This document shows positions 20,712 to 27,748 of a DNA stretch of 64,000 nt, in pieces. The first letter of the stretch is position 1; each line of letters begins with the position of its first letter. The translations under genes and the position numbers were made by a program. The stretch is from a virus, in IMG/VR virus record IMGVR_UViG_3300037116_000081, positions 21,925 to 85,924 of that record. One strand, written 5' to 3'. The notes beneath the pieces are model-generated. The model saw only the letters and a program-made list of their open reading frames with translations. It was not told the DNA's origin and made no database searches.

Positions 20712-21310
20712 GCGACAAGTCCATCCGGAGTCGGAGTCGACTGGGGAATCGCACCGGCCAAGAACGTTATCGTGCTTCCCACCAGCGTGTAATCGATGCC
20801 CGCAGTTTGAAGTAGTCCGTTCCTGTGCAGCAAAAGGCTCCCGGCCGGCGAAGGCGCCGCGGCAAGCGTAAAGGTGGCGTTAACTCCGTTGACTGTTCCG
20901 CCTGGTACTTCACCATCCGAGTAGTTGACGCCGCTTCCTGCCGGTCCCTGTGGCCCAGCGGGTCCCGTTGCACCGATCGCTCCGGCCGGTCCAATTGCTC
21001 CAGCGGGTCCCACTGATCCGTTTACCCCAGCAGTTCCGGTTGCTCCTTGCGGTCCAGCCGGTCCAGCGATCGAGCATCCGGGAGCTAAAGCGTTGAATCC
21101 GATCTTGCCATGAGTTCCCGAAACAGTCGGGTAAGCCACAGTGATACAGGGTGAGCTGATGTCCAGCTCAACAATCGTGGCTGTTGGGGTAACCGCTAAA
21201 ATGGAGCCCGTCGCGATCGCTACCGATGCTTTGGTTTGCTGTTCGAGGCTCGGCTTCGTTTGAGCCCCGAGAGTTGCGAGAGCCGCGAAAAACAGGAGTA
21301 AGATGCGCAT
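20696..21310 (-). CDS. collagen-like repeat protein with signal peptide
   Basis: 204 residues. Signal peptide [17 protein letters not shown]; in the middle (~residues 95-130) about 14 Gly-X-Y triplets ([32 protein letters not shown]). The C-terminal domain has [20 protein letters not shown], a common phage fibre-end fold. Collagen triplets trimerise phage fibres. The signal peptide is unusual for a virion fibre. Confidence 0.7.
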   Translation of the reverse strand: MRILLLFFAALATLGAQTKPSLEQQTKASVAIATGSILAVTPTATIVELDISSPCITVAYPTVSGTHGKIGFNALAPGCSIAGPAGPQGATGTAGVNGSVGPAGAIGPAGAIGATGPAGPQGPAGSGVNYSDGEVPGGTVNGVNATFTLAAAPSPAGSLLLHRNGLLQTAGIDYTLVGSTITFLAGAIPQSTPTPDGLVAWYRH

Positions 21311-21325
21311 GGGAAAAGTGTACTC

Positions 21326-21727
21326 CTATGCCGAGATTGGCGCAACCGAAGCGATGAGCGCCACCTCGAGGCCTCGCCTTGACACCAGGCCAGGAAGAAC
21401 ATTGCCGTGCCGATCGTGGACAAAATTCAGCAGCTCGGATTGCCCAAGCAAAACCTGTTCCAAGGTGTGATATCCGCAGTTATAGCCAAACGAGACGTAC
21501 GCCGCCGCCGCTATCATGGGTTCGGCTTCGACCAGCTTCAGCAGCGGAGCCGCGTCAGTTTGCAGCAACGAGCTGGCTGTGTCCATGGTGATCGAGTATT
21601 CCTCAACTACCTCCGGTCCGGTGTGACCGAAGCCTACAGTCCAAACTCCGCCTGTGTCCTGATAGGCGGTCAAGCGCACGCCTTCAAAGACCCGAATCAA
21701 AGCTGCTGCCAGCATCGCTACGTTCAT
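21326..21727 (-). CDS. GH24 lysozyme (T4-type endolysin)
   Basis: 133 residues. The catalytic triad spacing of GH24 is exact: E15 (FEGVRLTAYQD), D24, T30 (GGVWTVGFGHT). YVSFGYNCGY lies where the family has AF.SF.FN.G. Cleaves peptidoglycan glycan strands. No signal peptide, though the N-terminal MNVAMLAAALIRV is hydrophobic. Second endolysin besides GH25 at 6619. Confidence 0.88.
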   Translation of the reverse strand: MNVAMLAAALIRVFEGVRLTAYQDTGGVWTVGFGHTGPEVVEEYSITMDTASSLLQTDAAPLLKLVEAEPMIAAAAYVSFGYNCGYHTLEQVLLGQSELLNFVHDRHGNVLPGLVSRRGLEVALIASVAPISA

Positions 21728-21737
21728 GGGTTTCTCC

Positions 21738-21968
21738 TCAGTCCGTGCTCACTTCGTAGAAATGGTCGTAATGATACAACGGGGCTTCTGCCGCGAAAAC
21801 ATCATCTGGATGAGCCTCCAGGTAGTCCCTAAGCGTCACTTCGCGTATGATTAACAGCGGCTGCGGCGTTACTTCTCGCCCACCAAGACCGAGCCTGAAA
21901 TGCTGAATCTCGACGGGAGGATGCCACACCTCGCCGACAGGTAAAGCACAATCGCAGTGAATTATCAC
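21738..21968 (-). CDS. hypothetical protein
   Basis: 76 residues from GTG 21968, which follows GGAG at 7 nt. Contains IHCDCALPVGEVWHPP and LIIREVTLRDYLEAHPDDVF. No family recognised. Confidence 0.5.
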   Translation of the reverse strand: MIIHCDCALPVGEVWHPPVEIQHFRLGLGGREVTPQPLLIIREVTLRDYLEAHPDDVFAAEAPLYHYDHFYEVSTD

Positions 21969-21979
21969 AAGCCAACTCC

Positions 21980-22111
21980 TCAATCGCTGTAATCGAACGG
22001 CCAGCCTTTGAACCGGGAATCCTTGCGCCGCCCCGCGCTCTGGCAAGTTCCAAAGAAAACAACCAACGCGATCACTATGACCGCTATTCCAAACATCGCT
22101 GCGTAATTCAT
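21980..22111 (-). CDS. small single-pass membrane protein
   Basis: 43 residues; membrane segment FGIAVIVIALVVFFGT then basic cytosolic tail. Start overlaps the stop of 22108-22326. Confidence 0.5.
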   Translation of the reverse strand: MNYAAMFGIAVIVIALVVFFGTCQSAGRRKDSRFKGWPFDYSD

Positions 22112-22326
22112 CGTCTTGCCCTTTCCATTTCGTCTTCCGTGAGTGATTCTAGCTGTTTTTTCGCGCAGCCCTCGACACCTGGGCATTCGTCCATGTCATC
22201 GTAGAGCCTGCCACCTTGGTGTCCACAGACGCCACACTCTGGCCCGTAAAACAACCGCGCCTGCTCAACTGTCCGATAAACGACGCGTTCCCGACCCATC
22301 GCGTCTCGCTCTCTGTAGGCTTCCAT
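22108..22326 (-). CDS. zinc-module protein related to part of 9963-10616
   Basis: 72 residues; CGVCGHQGGRLYDD then CPGVEGCAK matches the central module of 9963-10616 (CGICGNAGPRMYND, CPGVAGCAK). Four cysteines probably bind zinc. Confidence 0.6.
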   Translation of the reverse strand: MEAYRERDAMGRERVVYRTVEQARLFYGPECGVCGHQGGRLYDDMDECPGVEGCAKKQLESLTEDEMERARR

Positions 22327-22620
22327 GGTTTGATAGTACGCCCTGGTTTTGAAGCTGGGAATGGTACTGAAGGTTCAATTCGTCTAAGGTGAATCGCTGT
22401 AAGGTTGTGCCGGGGGTCTTCCTCTGTCCCCGGCGCCGGTGCAAACCCTGCTTCTGCTCCGTAGCGGTTTCAAGCTTTCCAGGGCGGAAATGTGCTGGGT
22501 TTATCCGGCCCGCCCAGCGTCGGGGTTAGCCGAGCCTTTCAGCTCAACCGGAAATGGTGTGGGCCACAACCTTGACCGACAATGCTGGTTGAAGGGTGTG
22601 GCCCCGTCCGGACTATATCG
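22327..22620. ncRNA. 294-nt gene-free, strongly structured region
   Basis: No convincing ORF. Four nested or consecutive stems are visible. They are GCCGGGG/CCCCGGC (22409-22415/22428-22434); GCCGG+AAACCC with GGGTTT+CCGGC (22435-22448/22497-22509) enclosing TTTCC/GGAAA; GCCCA/TGGGC (22512-22516/22560-22564) enclosing GAGC/GCTC; and GGCCACA/TGTGGCC (22562-22568/22597-22603) with inner CTT-ACC/GGT-AAG pairs. Could be an untranslated regulatory RNA, a small RNA on either strand, or an origin. Not a known class that I recognise. Confidence 0.4.
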
Positions 22621-23097
22621 TTAAAGCCCTGTCGGATTCGTCTTTGGCTTCGCAGCAAGCTTAGCCGCCGCAACCTGAGCCGCTGTGCCGGTAGCGGTTG
22701 TGGTCGAACTGGTTACCGCCGTAGCGACTCCGAACAGATCACCGATCGCCGTCGCCGCTGTGCTGGAAGGTGTGACGGTATCGTTTAACGTCTCGGCTGT
22801 CGATCCATCGGCATTGAGCACCGTGGCCGTACAGGGAATTGCGACGTTCGGCTGTGCGGGAGCGTTCGGCGTGGAAACGACAAGGCTCATTATCGTGGGG
22901 GTACCGGCCGGAACCGCAGGAGTCGCATCCGCTGCACGAACCGCTATTGGTGAAGGATCGGGCGTTAGTATGACGCTGGCCGGATCCGCCGACACCAGGC
23001 TAATGGTTTGACCAGGGCCAAGCAATGCGCCAAGAAACGGAGCAGTGCCGAAAATGTATTCGTTTGATGTATCCCCTATGGGAAGAATGAGAGGCAT
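22621..23097 (-). CDS. Ig-like structural-type protein, cassette copy 2
   Basis: 158 residues, homologue of 12464-12910 (MPLILPIGDTSNEYIFGTAP, FLGALLGPGQTIS). AAAGGAG lies upstream and the preceding small ORF ends properly with TAA. Last gene of block copy 2, followed by the structured region. Confidence 0.65.
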   Translation of the reverse strand: MPLILPIGDTSNEYIFGTAPFLGALLGPGQTISLVSADPASVILTPDPSPIAVRAADATPAVPAGTPTIMSLVVSTPNAPAQPNVAIPCTATVLNADGSTAETLNDTVTPSSTAATAIGDLFGVATAVTSSTTTATGTAAQVAAAKLAAKPKTNPTGL

Positions 23098-23098
23098 G

Positions 23099-23248
23099 TT
23101 AATTTTCTCCTTTTGGTTTCGAAAACAAATCGCCGATCTCGGTCGCTGGTGCGGGTTCTTCCGGGGTCAGCAGGTGAATCAATCGACGCAACTCCTTGAG
23201 GATTTCCTTCTCGGTGTGAAGAATCTCCCCAAGGTCGTCGGGCCACAT
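23099..23248 (-). CDS. small helical protein, intact homologue of the fused ORF at 12911
   Basis: 49 residues, MWPDDLGEILHTEKEILKEL followed by RRLIHLLTPEEP. Start follows the TAG of 23250-23465 after 1 nt; stop TAA is 1 nt before the next ATG. Its amphipathic helix may oligomerise. Confidence 0.6.
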   Translation of the reverse strand: MWPDDLGEILHTEKEILKELRRLIHLLTPEEPAPATEIGDLFSKPKGEN

Positions 23249-23249
23249 T

Positions 23250-23465
23250 CTAAGCCGTGGGTGTTACGGGCTTCACTGTGGCGTTCTTTGCCGCCACCGC
23301 TGCCGAAAGTCCTTGAACGGCCGTTATGGCCGTGGCATCGCCTGCGTCCGCACCGGCGAGCGTAGCCATAATCGTGGTGCTGTTGTTCGGATGCAACAGG
23401 TTAACAATCAAGCTCACGAAACTCGGCGCTTCGCTGATAAGAGTCGTAATCAGAGCTGCTGCCAT
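23250..23465 (-). CDS. small hydrophobic protein, cassette copy 2
   Basis: 71 residues, homologue of 13039-13257 (LITTLISEAPSFVSLIVNLL, HPNNSTTIM). Confidence 0.6.
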   Translation of the reverse strand: MAAALITTLISEAPSFVSLIVNLLHPNNSTTIMATLAGADAGDATAITAVQGLSAAVAAKNATVKPVTPTA

Positions 23466-23466
23466 G

Positions 23467-23958
23467 TTAGCCTACCTTTGCTTGGATGATTTGCAGTGTC
23501 ACAACCAGGCTAGTTAGCGCCGTCGTTATCGTTACCTTGGCGGTCGCGTTCTTGATATTGAAAACGTCCCCTGAGGCGATCGAGCCCTGAATCTCTTGGA
23601 TGATTGGGGTGATAACCGCCGCTATCGAGGCGTTCCCGGTAGTCGCCAATGTGCTGATGGCTCGGGTTGCCACCACCGCGCGCGCATTGGCGTCGATAAT
23701 ATCCGTCAGGATCTTCGCCACTGCCGCACCTTCAGCCGGCGACATACTACCCTGGTTCACCAATGCCGTGCTGGTGTTCGCAATCTGGGCTACCACCTGA
23801 GGGATATCGTTCTCAGCGTTCGCGACGATCTGAAGCGGAGTGAGCGCCGGCGCGACGGAGCCGACTTTCGCGCATCCTGCCAGCCCCATGGAAAGCAGCA
23901 ACGGTATCAGAACCAGTGCCGCACGCATTCGAGCAAGTCCAGTGTGTCCGATGGGCAT
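23467..23958 (-). CDS. predicted lipoprotein, cassette copy 2
   Basis: 163 residues from ATG 23958. Signal with lipobox LAGC (residues ~26-29), remainder ~75% identical to 13258-13737 (ALTPLQIVANAE, SGDVFNIKNA). The gene pair shows the block is under selection to stay intact. Confidence 0.7.
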   Translation of the reverse strand: MPIGHTGLARMRAALVLIPLLLSMGLAGCAKVGSVAPALTPLQIVANAENDIPQVVAQIANTSTALVNQGSMSPAEGAAVAKILTDIIDANARAVVATRAISTLATTGNASIAAVITPIIQEIQGSIASGDVFNIKNATAKVTITTALTSLVVTLQIIQAKVG

Positions 23959-23960
23959 GG

Positions 23961-24308
23961 TTACTCCAGCGCCTCGTTGACCGTCTCGCCGCGGTTCAGA
24001 TCGGCAATGACGCCTGCGGCATCGTAGAAGCTTTTCTTCGCCGCTACCCAGATTTGTAGGTAGACCGGAAGCGCAGTCGGCACTCCGAGGTCCGCAAGAT
24101 TCTGAGTCTTGTCTATCCATGGAACGCTCGACACGTCTTCGGTTGCGTTGACGGGAATCAGAAATGATCCGGTCCCCATGCCTCCGATGTTTTCACAGAC
24201 CAGAACACCAGGCGTGTTGTTCGCCGCCAGTTTTGCGAGAACCCCCGCGGTCTGATCGAGACTGATATTCAGGCTCGCCCGCGGCGCTTGCAGATTTTCA
24301 AAGGGCAT
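23961..24308 (-). CDS. hypothetical structural-type protein, cassette copy 2
   Basis: 115 residues, first gene of block copy 2, homologue of 13739-14095 (RASLNISLDQTAGVLAKLAA, LPVYLQIWVAAKKSFYDAAG). GAGGAG ribosome binding site; promoter 24328-24359 just upstream. Confidence 0.65.
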   Translation of the reverse strand: MPFENLQAPRASLNISLDQTAGVLAKLAANNTPGVLVCENIGGMGTGSFLIPVNATEDVSSVPWIDKTQNLADLGVPTALPVYLQIWVAAKKSFYDAAGVIADLNRGETVNEALE

Positions 24309-24327
24309 GTATTTCTCCTCACTGGGA

Positions 24328-24359
24328 ACCTTAGCACTTTCGTGCTACTTGCGCAAGTA
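24328..24359 (-). promoter_or_regulatory. palindromic -35 promoter for block copy 2
   Basis: Perfect 14-bp palindrome TACTTGCGCAAGTA (24346-24359). On the - strand -35 TTGCGC (24351-24356), 17-bp spacer, -10 TAAGGT (24328-24333). Predicted leader of ~12-15 nt with GAGGAG, so this transcript has a leader. Confidence 0.6.
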
Positions 24360-24470
24360 CCAAAATGCCTCACCTATCAGAAACGCCACAAACACCCCAA
24401 CAATCAGTATCGCGATCGCCCTCAATGACCCAACCAGCAGCGTCCGCAATACGTGGCCTTTCACCGTCAT
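24345..24470 (-). CDS. small membrane protein
   Basis: 41 residues (RAIAILIVGVFVAFLIGEAF membrane segment, ends WYLRK). Its last codons contain the palindromic promoter of the next gene. Start lies shortly after the stop of 24478-24672. Confidence 0.5.
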   Translation of the reverse strand: MTVKGHVLRTLLVGSLRAIAILIVGVFVAFLIGEAFWYLRK

Positions 24471-24477
24471 CAGGTCT

Positions 24478-24672
24478 TTAAGGGGCCAGCATTTTCGCGA
24501 ACCGAGCCTTGGCCTCGATAAGCCGACGTTCTACTTCTTTGAGTTCGCTCCGCTTCTGGTACGCTTGCCGTTCCAAGTCCTGGATGTAGTTGAACTGCTC
24601 ATGTTCGTCCGCATCGGATACCTTGGCTGGCTTGTCAGTATGTTTCGTGTGGCTCATGTTTTTCCCTTTCAT
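24478..24672 (-). CDS. coiled-coil protein
   Basis: 64 residues with heptad pattern (FNYIQDLERQAYQKRSELKE, VERRLIEAKARF). ATGA overlap with 24669-24923, so co-translated with the membrane protein. Confidence 0.55.
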   Translation of the reverse strand: MKGKNMSHTKHTDKPAKVSDADEHEQFNYIQDLERQAYQKRSELKEVERRLIEAKARFAKMLAP

Positions 24673-24923
24673 GTCTTCGGCGCCCCGGTCAGAAATCGTC
24701 TCGCCAGCTCCGCGCCGGCGTTCACCACGATCAAAACTTCCGCGGTGTAATCATGGCCGTTCCAAACGTACGAGAGTTTCAGCAGCCATGGAACCCCGAG
24801 CGTCACGAAAAGTCCGATGATCTGCACCAGGACCATACGCCCGGCCTTCTGGAGATCGAGGCTATTGAGATGGAACTGCCGACTCGAAGTACCTTGGAGT
24901 GCGCCTAGCGGGTTTTCGTTCAC
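24669..24923 (-). CDS. membrane protein, paralogue of 4342-4596
   Basis: 84 residues, same segments as 4342-4596 (NPLGALQGTSSRQFHLN, LSYVWNGHDYT, RRFLTGAPKT). Two hydrophobic stretches. Possible holin or membrane adaptor. This copy is not flanked by hairpins, unlike 4342. Confidence 0.6.
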   Translation of the reverse strand: MNENPLGALQGTSSRQFHLNSLDLQKAGRMVLVQIIGLFVTLGVPWLLKLSYVWNGHDYTAEVLIVVNAGAELARRFLTGAPKT

Positions 24924-25090
24924 TTAACCGCGCTCCCAAAAACAGCGAAGCCCAGGATGCCGATCAGGATGAAAATCAGAAGGCCGCCACCGCCCCAGCG
25001 AAACCACGGCTTTGAAGCATCGTAGCTGATCCAGTTGTAAAACAGGATCGCAATCACAAAGAAAACCCAGAACCAAATCGCCAGCGGCAT
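24920..25090 (-). CDS. two-pass membrane protein
   Basis: 56 residues; segments AIWFWVFFVIAILFYNWI and GGLLIFILIGILGFAVFG. Coupled to the gene after it. Holin-like size. Confidence 0.5.
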   Translation of the reverse strand: MPLAIWFWVFFVIAILFYNWISYDASKPWFRWGGGGLLIFILIGILGFAVFGSAVK

Positions 25091-25091
25091 G

Positions 25092-25310
25092 TTAAGCCTC
25101 CTTGCGGAGAATGGTATCACTTTTCTCGGCTAGGTATTCCGCCCGCCGTTCCTGCCAGGGTGTCGCATGGTTCTTCGCCGGCCCGCGGCGCTTGATCTCC
25201 CGCGGGGTCACGGGCGGCCCTAGCCACCATCGGAACTTGCTCTTTGGTCCCGGTCTGACGCTGTACTTTGTGCGCATCTCGTCAGCGTGCGCTTTTTGCC
25301 GATCGGTCAT
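25092..25310 (-). CDS. basic small protein
   Basis: 72 residues, Arg/Lys-rich (REIKRRGPAKNHATPWQERR) with SVRPGPKSKFRWWLGPPVT. Overlaps the helix-turn-helix gene by 29 nt. Possibly nucleic-acid binding. Confidence 0.5.
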   Translation of the reverse strand: MTDRQKAHADEMRTKYSVRPGPKSKFRWWLGPPVTPREIKRRGPAKNHATPWQERRAEYLAEKSDTILRKEA

Positions 25311-25779
25311 AGCCGGTCTCCTTTGCTGGTGGCTTCCTGAGCTTGTAGGCTCGCTCAGCAGCTTCGAGCTCCGCTCCGTTGCCGGTAGGGTACCCCTCAG
25401 CGTCTGCCCACGCAAAGAGCTCCAGAACCTCGGGGCTTGGGGTTTCGGTTTCCATGGGACGCTTGCGCCATATCTCTTCAGCAGTTCCTGCAACTCTATA
25501 AGGATAGCGGCCGGAAGCTTTGCCATAGCTTTGCCGTTGCTTCGCCGTAGCTTTGCCATTTTGGTCTGGAACTACTTGATAACTGGCAGGTTGCGGACCA
25601 CCCTGAGAAACAGCGACCAAACCGGCTTTTTTTAGTTCAGCAGTGTATCGATCAAGCTGCCTAAGACTGCAATTCAGGTGTTTGGCGATTGTCGATCGGT
25701 AGGGGTAGACTTCCTGAAAGTGTGCGGCGTACCACCTGAGAAGCTTCAGGTATCGCTGGGCACCACGCGAAAGAGTCAC
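25282..25779 (-). CDS. helix-turn-helix (winged-helix) DNA-binding protein
   Basis: 165 residues from GTG 25779, which overlaps the upstream stop (GTGA). Residues ~15-60 (YPYRSTIAKHLNCSLRQLDR YTAELKKAGLV) form a typical winged-helix reader of the type found in phage and plasmid replication initiators. The repeated KATAKQRQSYGKAS linker and a C-terminal acidic helix (VLELFAWADAEG) follow. It may be a replication or transcription regulator. Confidence 0.65.
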   Translation of the reverse strand: MTLSRGAQRYLKLLRWYAAHFQEVYPYRSTIAKHLNCSLRQLDRYTAELKKAGLVAVSQGGPQPASYQVVPDQNGKATAKQRQSYGKASGRYPYRVAGTAEEIWRKRPMETETPSPEVLELFAWADAEGYPTGNGAELEAAERAYKLRKPPAKETGYDRSAKSAR

Positions 25780-26003
25780 AGAAGTTTGTACCCCATGACA
25801 GCGGCGACCTTCCATCCTAGGTCGGCAATCTTTTCGATGTCTGGGTTTGGTGTGACACCCCGAGACTCCAGAGTCACCAGTTTCGAATGACAAAGAGCCG
25901 AGTCAATCTCTCCATTCAACTCGATCAACTTAGCATCGATTAACTCTTGGATTAGCAGCAGAGCTGCTGTAGCGTCGGCCTGCTCTTGCAGGGACATTGA
26001 CAT
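25776..26003 (-). CDS. hypothetical helical protein
   Basis: 75 residues (ATAALLLIQELIDAKLIELN). GAGGAGG upstream. Coupled to the helix-turn-helix gene. No family recognised. Confidence 0.5.
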   Translation of the reverse strand: MSMSLQEQADATAALLLIQELIDAKLIELNGEIDSALCHSKLVTLESRGVTPNPDIEKIADLGWKVAAVMGYKLL

Positions 26004-26022
26004 AGAGCCTCCTCGAAAGGCA

Positions 26023-26068
26023 GTGCAGCGTGGGCTGGAAGTTCGAGGCGACCAGCTCAGCGCTGCAC
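26023..26068. repeat. inverted repeat in intergenic region
   Basis: GTGCAGCG (26023-26030) and CGCTGCAC (26061-26068), 30 nt apart, between the VRR-NUC gene and 25776-26003. The arms resemble A-hairpin stems but the loop motif is absent. May be an operator or transcript stem. Confidence 0.45.
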
Positions 26069-26095
26069 GGGACTCTTACATCCGCGCCCCTTATT

Positions 26096-26485
26096 CTAAC
26101 TCAGAATCTGGTGGCGCATCAACCCGGACTTCTTGTAATATTCTCGAAATCCGTCGACGTCGTCCACCTTCAGCACCAGAGCTCCGCGATTGGTCTCGGT
26201 CACAGCCCAGAGCACCTGGTGTGGCAATGGCCCCTTTCCTGGTGCCTTGAACTCGATCCAGAGCACCTGGGCCGTGCAGGACGAAGGGGCAACTGAGCCA
26301 TACCGGATGAACAGGTAATCCGGCATTCCCACTTCCCCGAAGCCTTTACCCCGTGATCGATCGCTTACCGGGTCCGTTCGTATCGCTCGCCAGCCATCGA
26401 TCTCCAGCATCAGCACTACCGCTTGCTGAACGTCTGCCTCGCTTATTTTGAGTTTTGCAGTTTTGTGTACGCTTCGAGCCGGCAT
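26096..26485 (-). CDS. VRR-NUC domain nuclease
   Basis: 129 residues from ATG 26485. ISEADVQQAVVLMLEIDGW, then GEVGMPDYLFI, VLWIEFKAPGKGPLPHQ, gives the PD-(D/E)XK core: E near the start, PD, and E-F-K. VRR-NUC proteins are structure-specific nucleases resolving branched DNA in phage recombination. Sits in the same module as Gp157-like and DUF669-like genes. Confidence 0.82.
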   Translation of the reverse strand: MPARSVHKTAKLKISEADVQQAVVLMLEIDGWRAIRTDPVSDRSRGKGFGEVGMPDYLFIRYGSVAPSSCTAQVLWIEFKAPGKGPLPHQVLWAVTETNRGALVLKVDDVDGFREYYKKSGLMRHQILS

Positions 26486-26583
26486 GTTATGCAATACCTC
26501 TTTCTGAAGTCACAGAGCCACGCTGGAGATTTGTTGGGGCATGGGCTCCATCCAAGCAACCAGAACAGTAGCGCACGCATCAT
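26443..26583 (-). CDS. small membrane/Cys protein
   Basis: 46 residues (ALLFWLLGW then WLCDFRKRYCITCRLEAY). ATGA overlap upstream and long overlap with the VRR-NUC start. Uncertain but well coupled. Confidence 0.4.
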   Translation of the reverse strand: MMRALLFWLLGWSPCPNKSPAWLCDFRKRYCITCRLEAYTKLQNSK

Positions 26584-26666
26584 CGCGCCGCCAATGCCGC
26601 TGCGAAGCCCAGTATCACAGCAGCCACATAGCCCAGAAAGATTCCCCACTTCTGACGACTAGTCAT
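26580..26666 (-). CDS. 28-residue membrane peptide
   Basis: MTSRQKWGIFLGYVAAVILG followed by FAAALAAR; start overlaps the stop of 26659-27168, stop overlaps the next ATG. One membrane segment. Confidence 0.4.
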   Translation of the reverse strand: MTSRQKWGIFLGYVAAVILGFAAALAAR

Positions 26667-27168
26667 CGCCCTCAGTGTCCTTTGCTTGGCCTTCCGAAAT
26701 CAGCTTGTCCTGCTTGCCGTCGCCTTCCACTACTAGGTCGAGCATGGTCTGTTTGACGTAGCTCACGTTGAGCACACCCTTTCCTTCACCCACCGTGGTA
26801 ATGTACTCTTCGAGAAATTTGCAGGCCGTGGTGTCTGCGAACTCCACCTTGAAATGCAACTCCAGCCGGTGGCCTTTGTTCTTCTTGCCTTCGACTTCGT
26901 ACCGGACGCCCTCGAAGCCAGTAACCGCCGTGGCGTCGAATTCGATCTGGTACTTGGCGAGTGGCCCCTCTTTCGGCTGGAGACTCGCGTGAGTAGCTGA
27001 GAGCCGGCCTTCGAGCTTCGCCGAGGTAACACCGTTCTCGAGTGGCCCCCAGCCCATTGCATCGGCAACGGCCTTTGAGTAGTTGGCTGAGAAGCTGGAA
27101 ACGCCGCCCTTGGAAGAACGGCTGAAAGATTTCAGAACAACACCAGTGAATTGAATTGAGGTTGACAT
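26659..27168 (-). CDS. hypothetical protein, possible ssDNA-binding/recombination factor
   Basis: 169 residues. Beta-rich N-terminal half (FTGVVLKSFSRSSKGGVSSF, KLEGRLSATHASLQPK) and an acidic C-terminal tail (QAKDTEGDD) as in many single-strand-binding proteins; a helix LEEYITTVGEGKG lies between. Not recognised as a named family. Promoter 27176-27208 predicts a leaderless mRNA starting at or near its ATG. Confidence 0.5.
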   Translation of the reverse strand: MSTSIQFTGVVLKSFSRSSKGGVSSFSANYSKAVADAMGWGPLENGVTSAKLEGRLSATHASLQPKEGPLAKYQIEFDATAVTGFEGVRYEVEGKKNKGHRLELHFKVEFADTTACKFLEEYITTVGEGKGVLNVSYVKQTMLDLVVEGDGKQDKLISEGQAKDTEGDD

Positions 27169-27175
27169 GGGTTAC

Positions 27176-27208
27176 AGAATACTTCTTTCAGCGCAGTTGC
27201 GCAAGTAC
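27176..27208 (-). promoter_or_regulatory. palindromic -35 promoter, leaderless type
   Basis: -35 TTGCGC (27199-27204) in GTACTTGCGCAACT, 17-bp spacer, -10 TATTCT (27176-27181), then 7 nt to the ATG at 27168. Confidence 0.65.
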
Positions 27209-27214
27209 CAAACT

Positions 27215-27352
27215 ACCGCTTCCAGTGAATCACTTGGCCATGCCACGGCTTCGAGTCCCGACCGCTTCCAGTGAATCACTTGGCCATGCCACGGCTTCGA
27301 GTCCCGACCGCTTCCAGTGAATCACTTGGCCATGCCACGGCTTCGAGTCCCG
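27215..27352. repeat. three tandem copies of a 46-bp unit
   Basis: Copies at 27215-27260, 27261-27306 and 27307-27352, identical by eye except at the last end. 46 is not a multiple of three, so each copy is read in a new frame at the 3' end of gene 27230-27748. A natural stop (CGG TAG) sits at the far end in copy one's frame. Confidence 0.9.
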
Positions 27353-27748
27353 CGCATCCGTCAGCCGCTTGCTCGCGATCCAGAACCGCGCCATGTCATC
27401 AAGTGACGCACGAAACACATCACCAGTGGGCATCCCGCCGATTGTCTTACCGTTCCTGAATCCGTCGCGCCAAGCGAACTGGCACGCTTCATCAAGGCTC
27501 AACGTCTGATCCGCTATCGTGACTCTCAGCGTGTACGAAATACCTATGCTGGTCAGGTCCAGCGTGATCGGTTCCACCTTAACGCAAGGCCAGCGCCCGA
27601 GCAGCCGCATGGTCTTCTGACGCGGATCAACGTAGCAGTGGCACATCTCGCCAACCTTCGGAGGATTCTTGCGAAAGCCCCTGACCGTGTGCGTCTTCGA
27701 GCCTTCCTCAACGAACTGCGCAAACTGACGCTGGAAACCTAGCAGCAT
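27230..27748 (-). CDS. ASCH/PUA-like protein with repeat-expanded C-terminus
   Basis: 172 residues. The first ~135 residues (FQRQFAQFVEEGSKTHTVRG, VGEMCHCYVDPRQKTMRLLG, DEACQFAWRDGF) have the ASCH-like pattern with HTVR in the nucleotide/RNA-binding loop. The last ~37 residues come from the 46-bp repeats in three frames (HGQVIHWKR, SGLEAVAWPSDSLEAV, GTRSRGMAK). Family known mainly from phages; role unknown. Confidence 0.65.
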   Translation of the reverse strand: MLLGFQRQFAQFVEEGSKTHTVRGFRKNPPKVGEMCHCYVDPRQKTMRLLGRWPCVKVEPITLDLTSIGISYTLRVTIADQTLSLDEACQFAWRDGFRNGKTIGGMPTGDVFRASLDDMARFWIASKRLTDARDSKPWHGQVIHWKRSGLEAVAWPSDSLEAVGTRSRGMAK

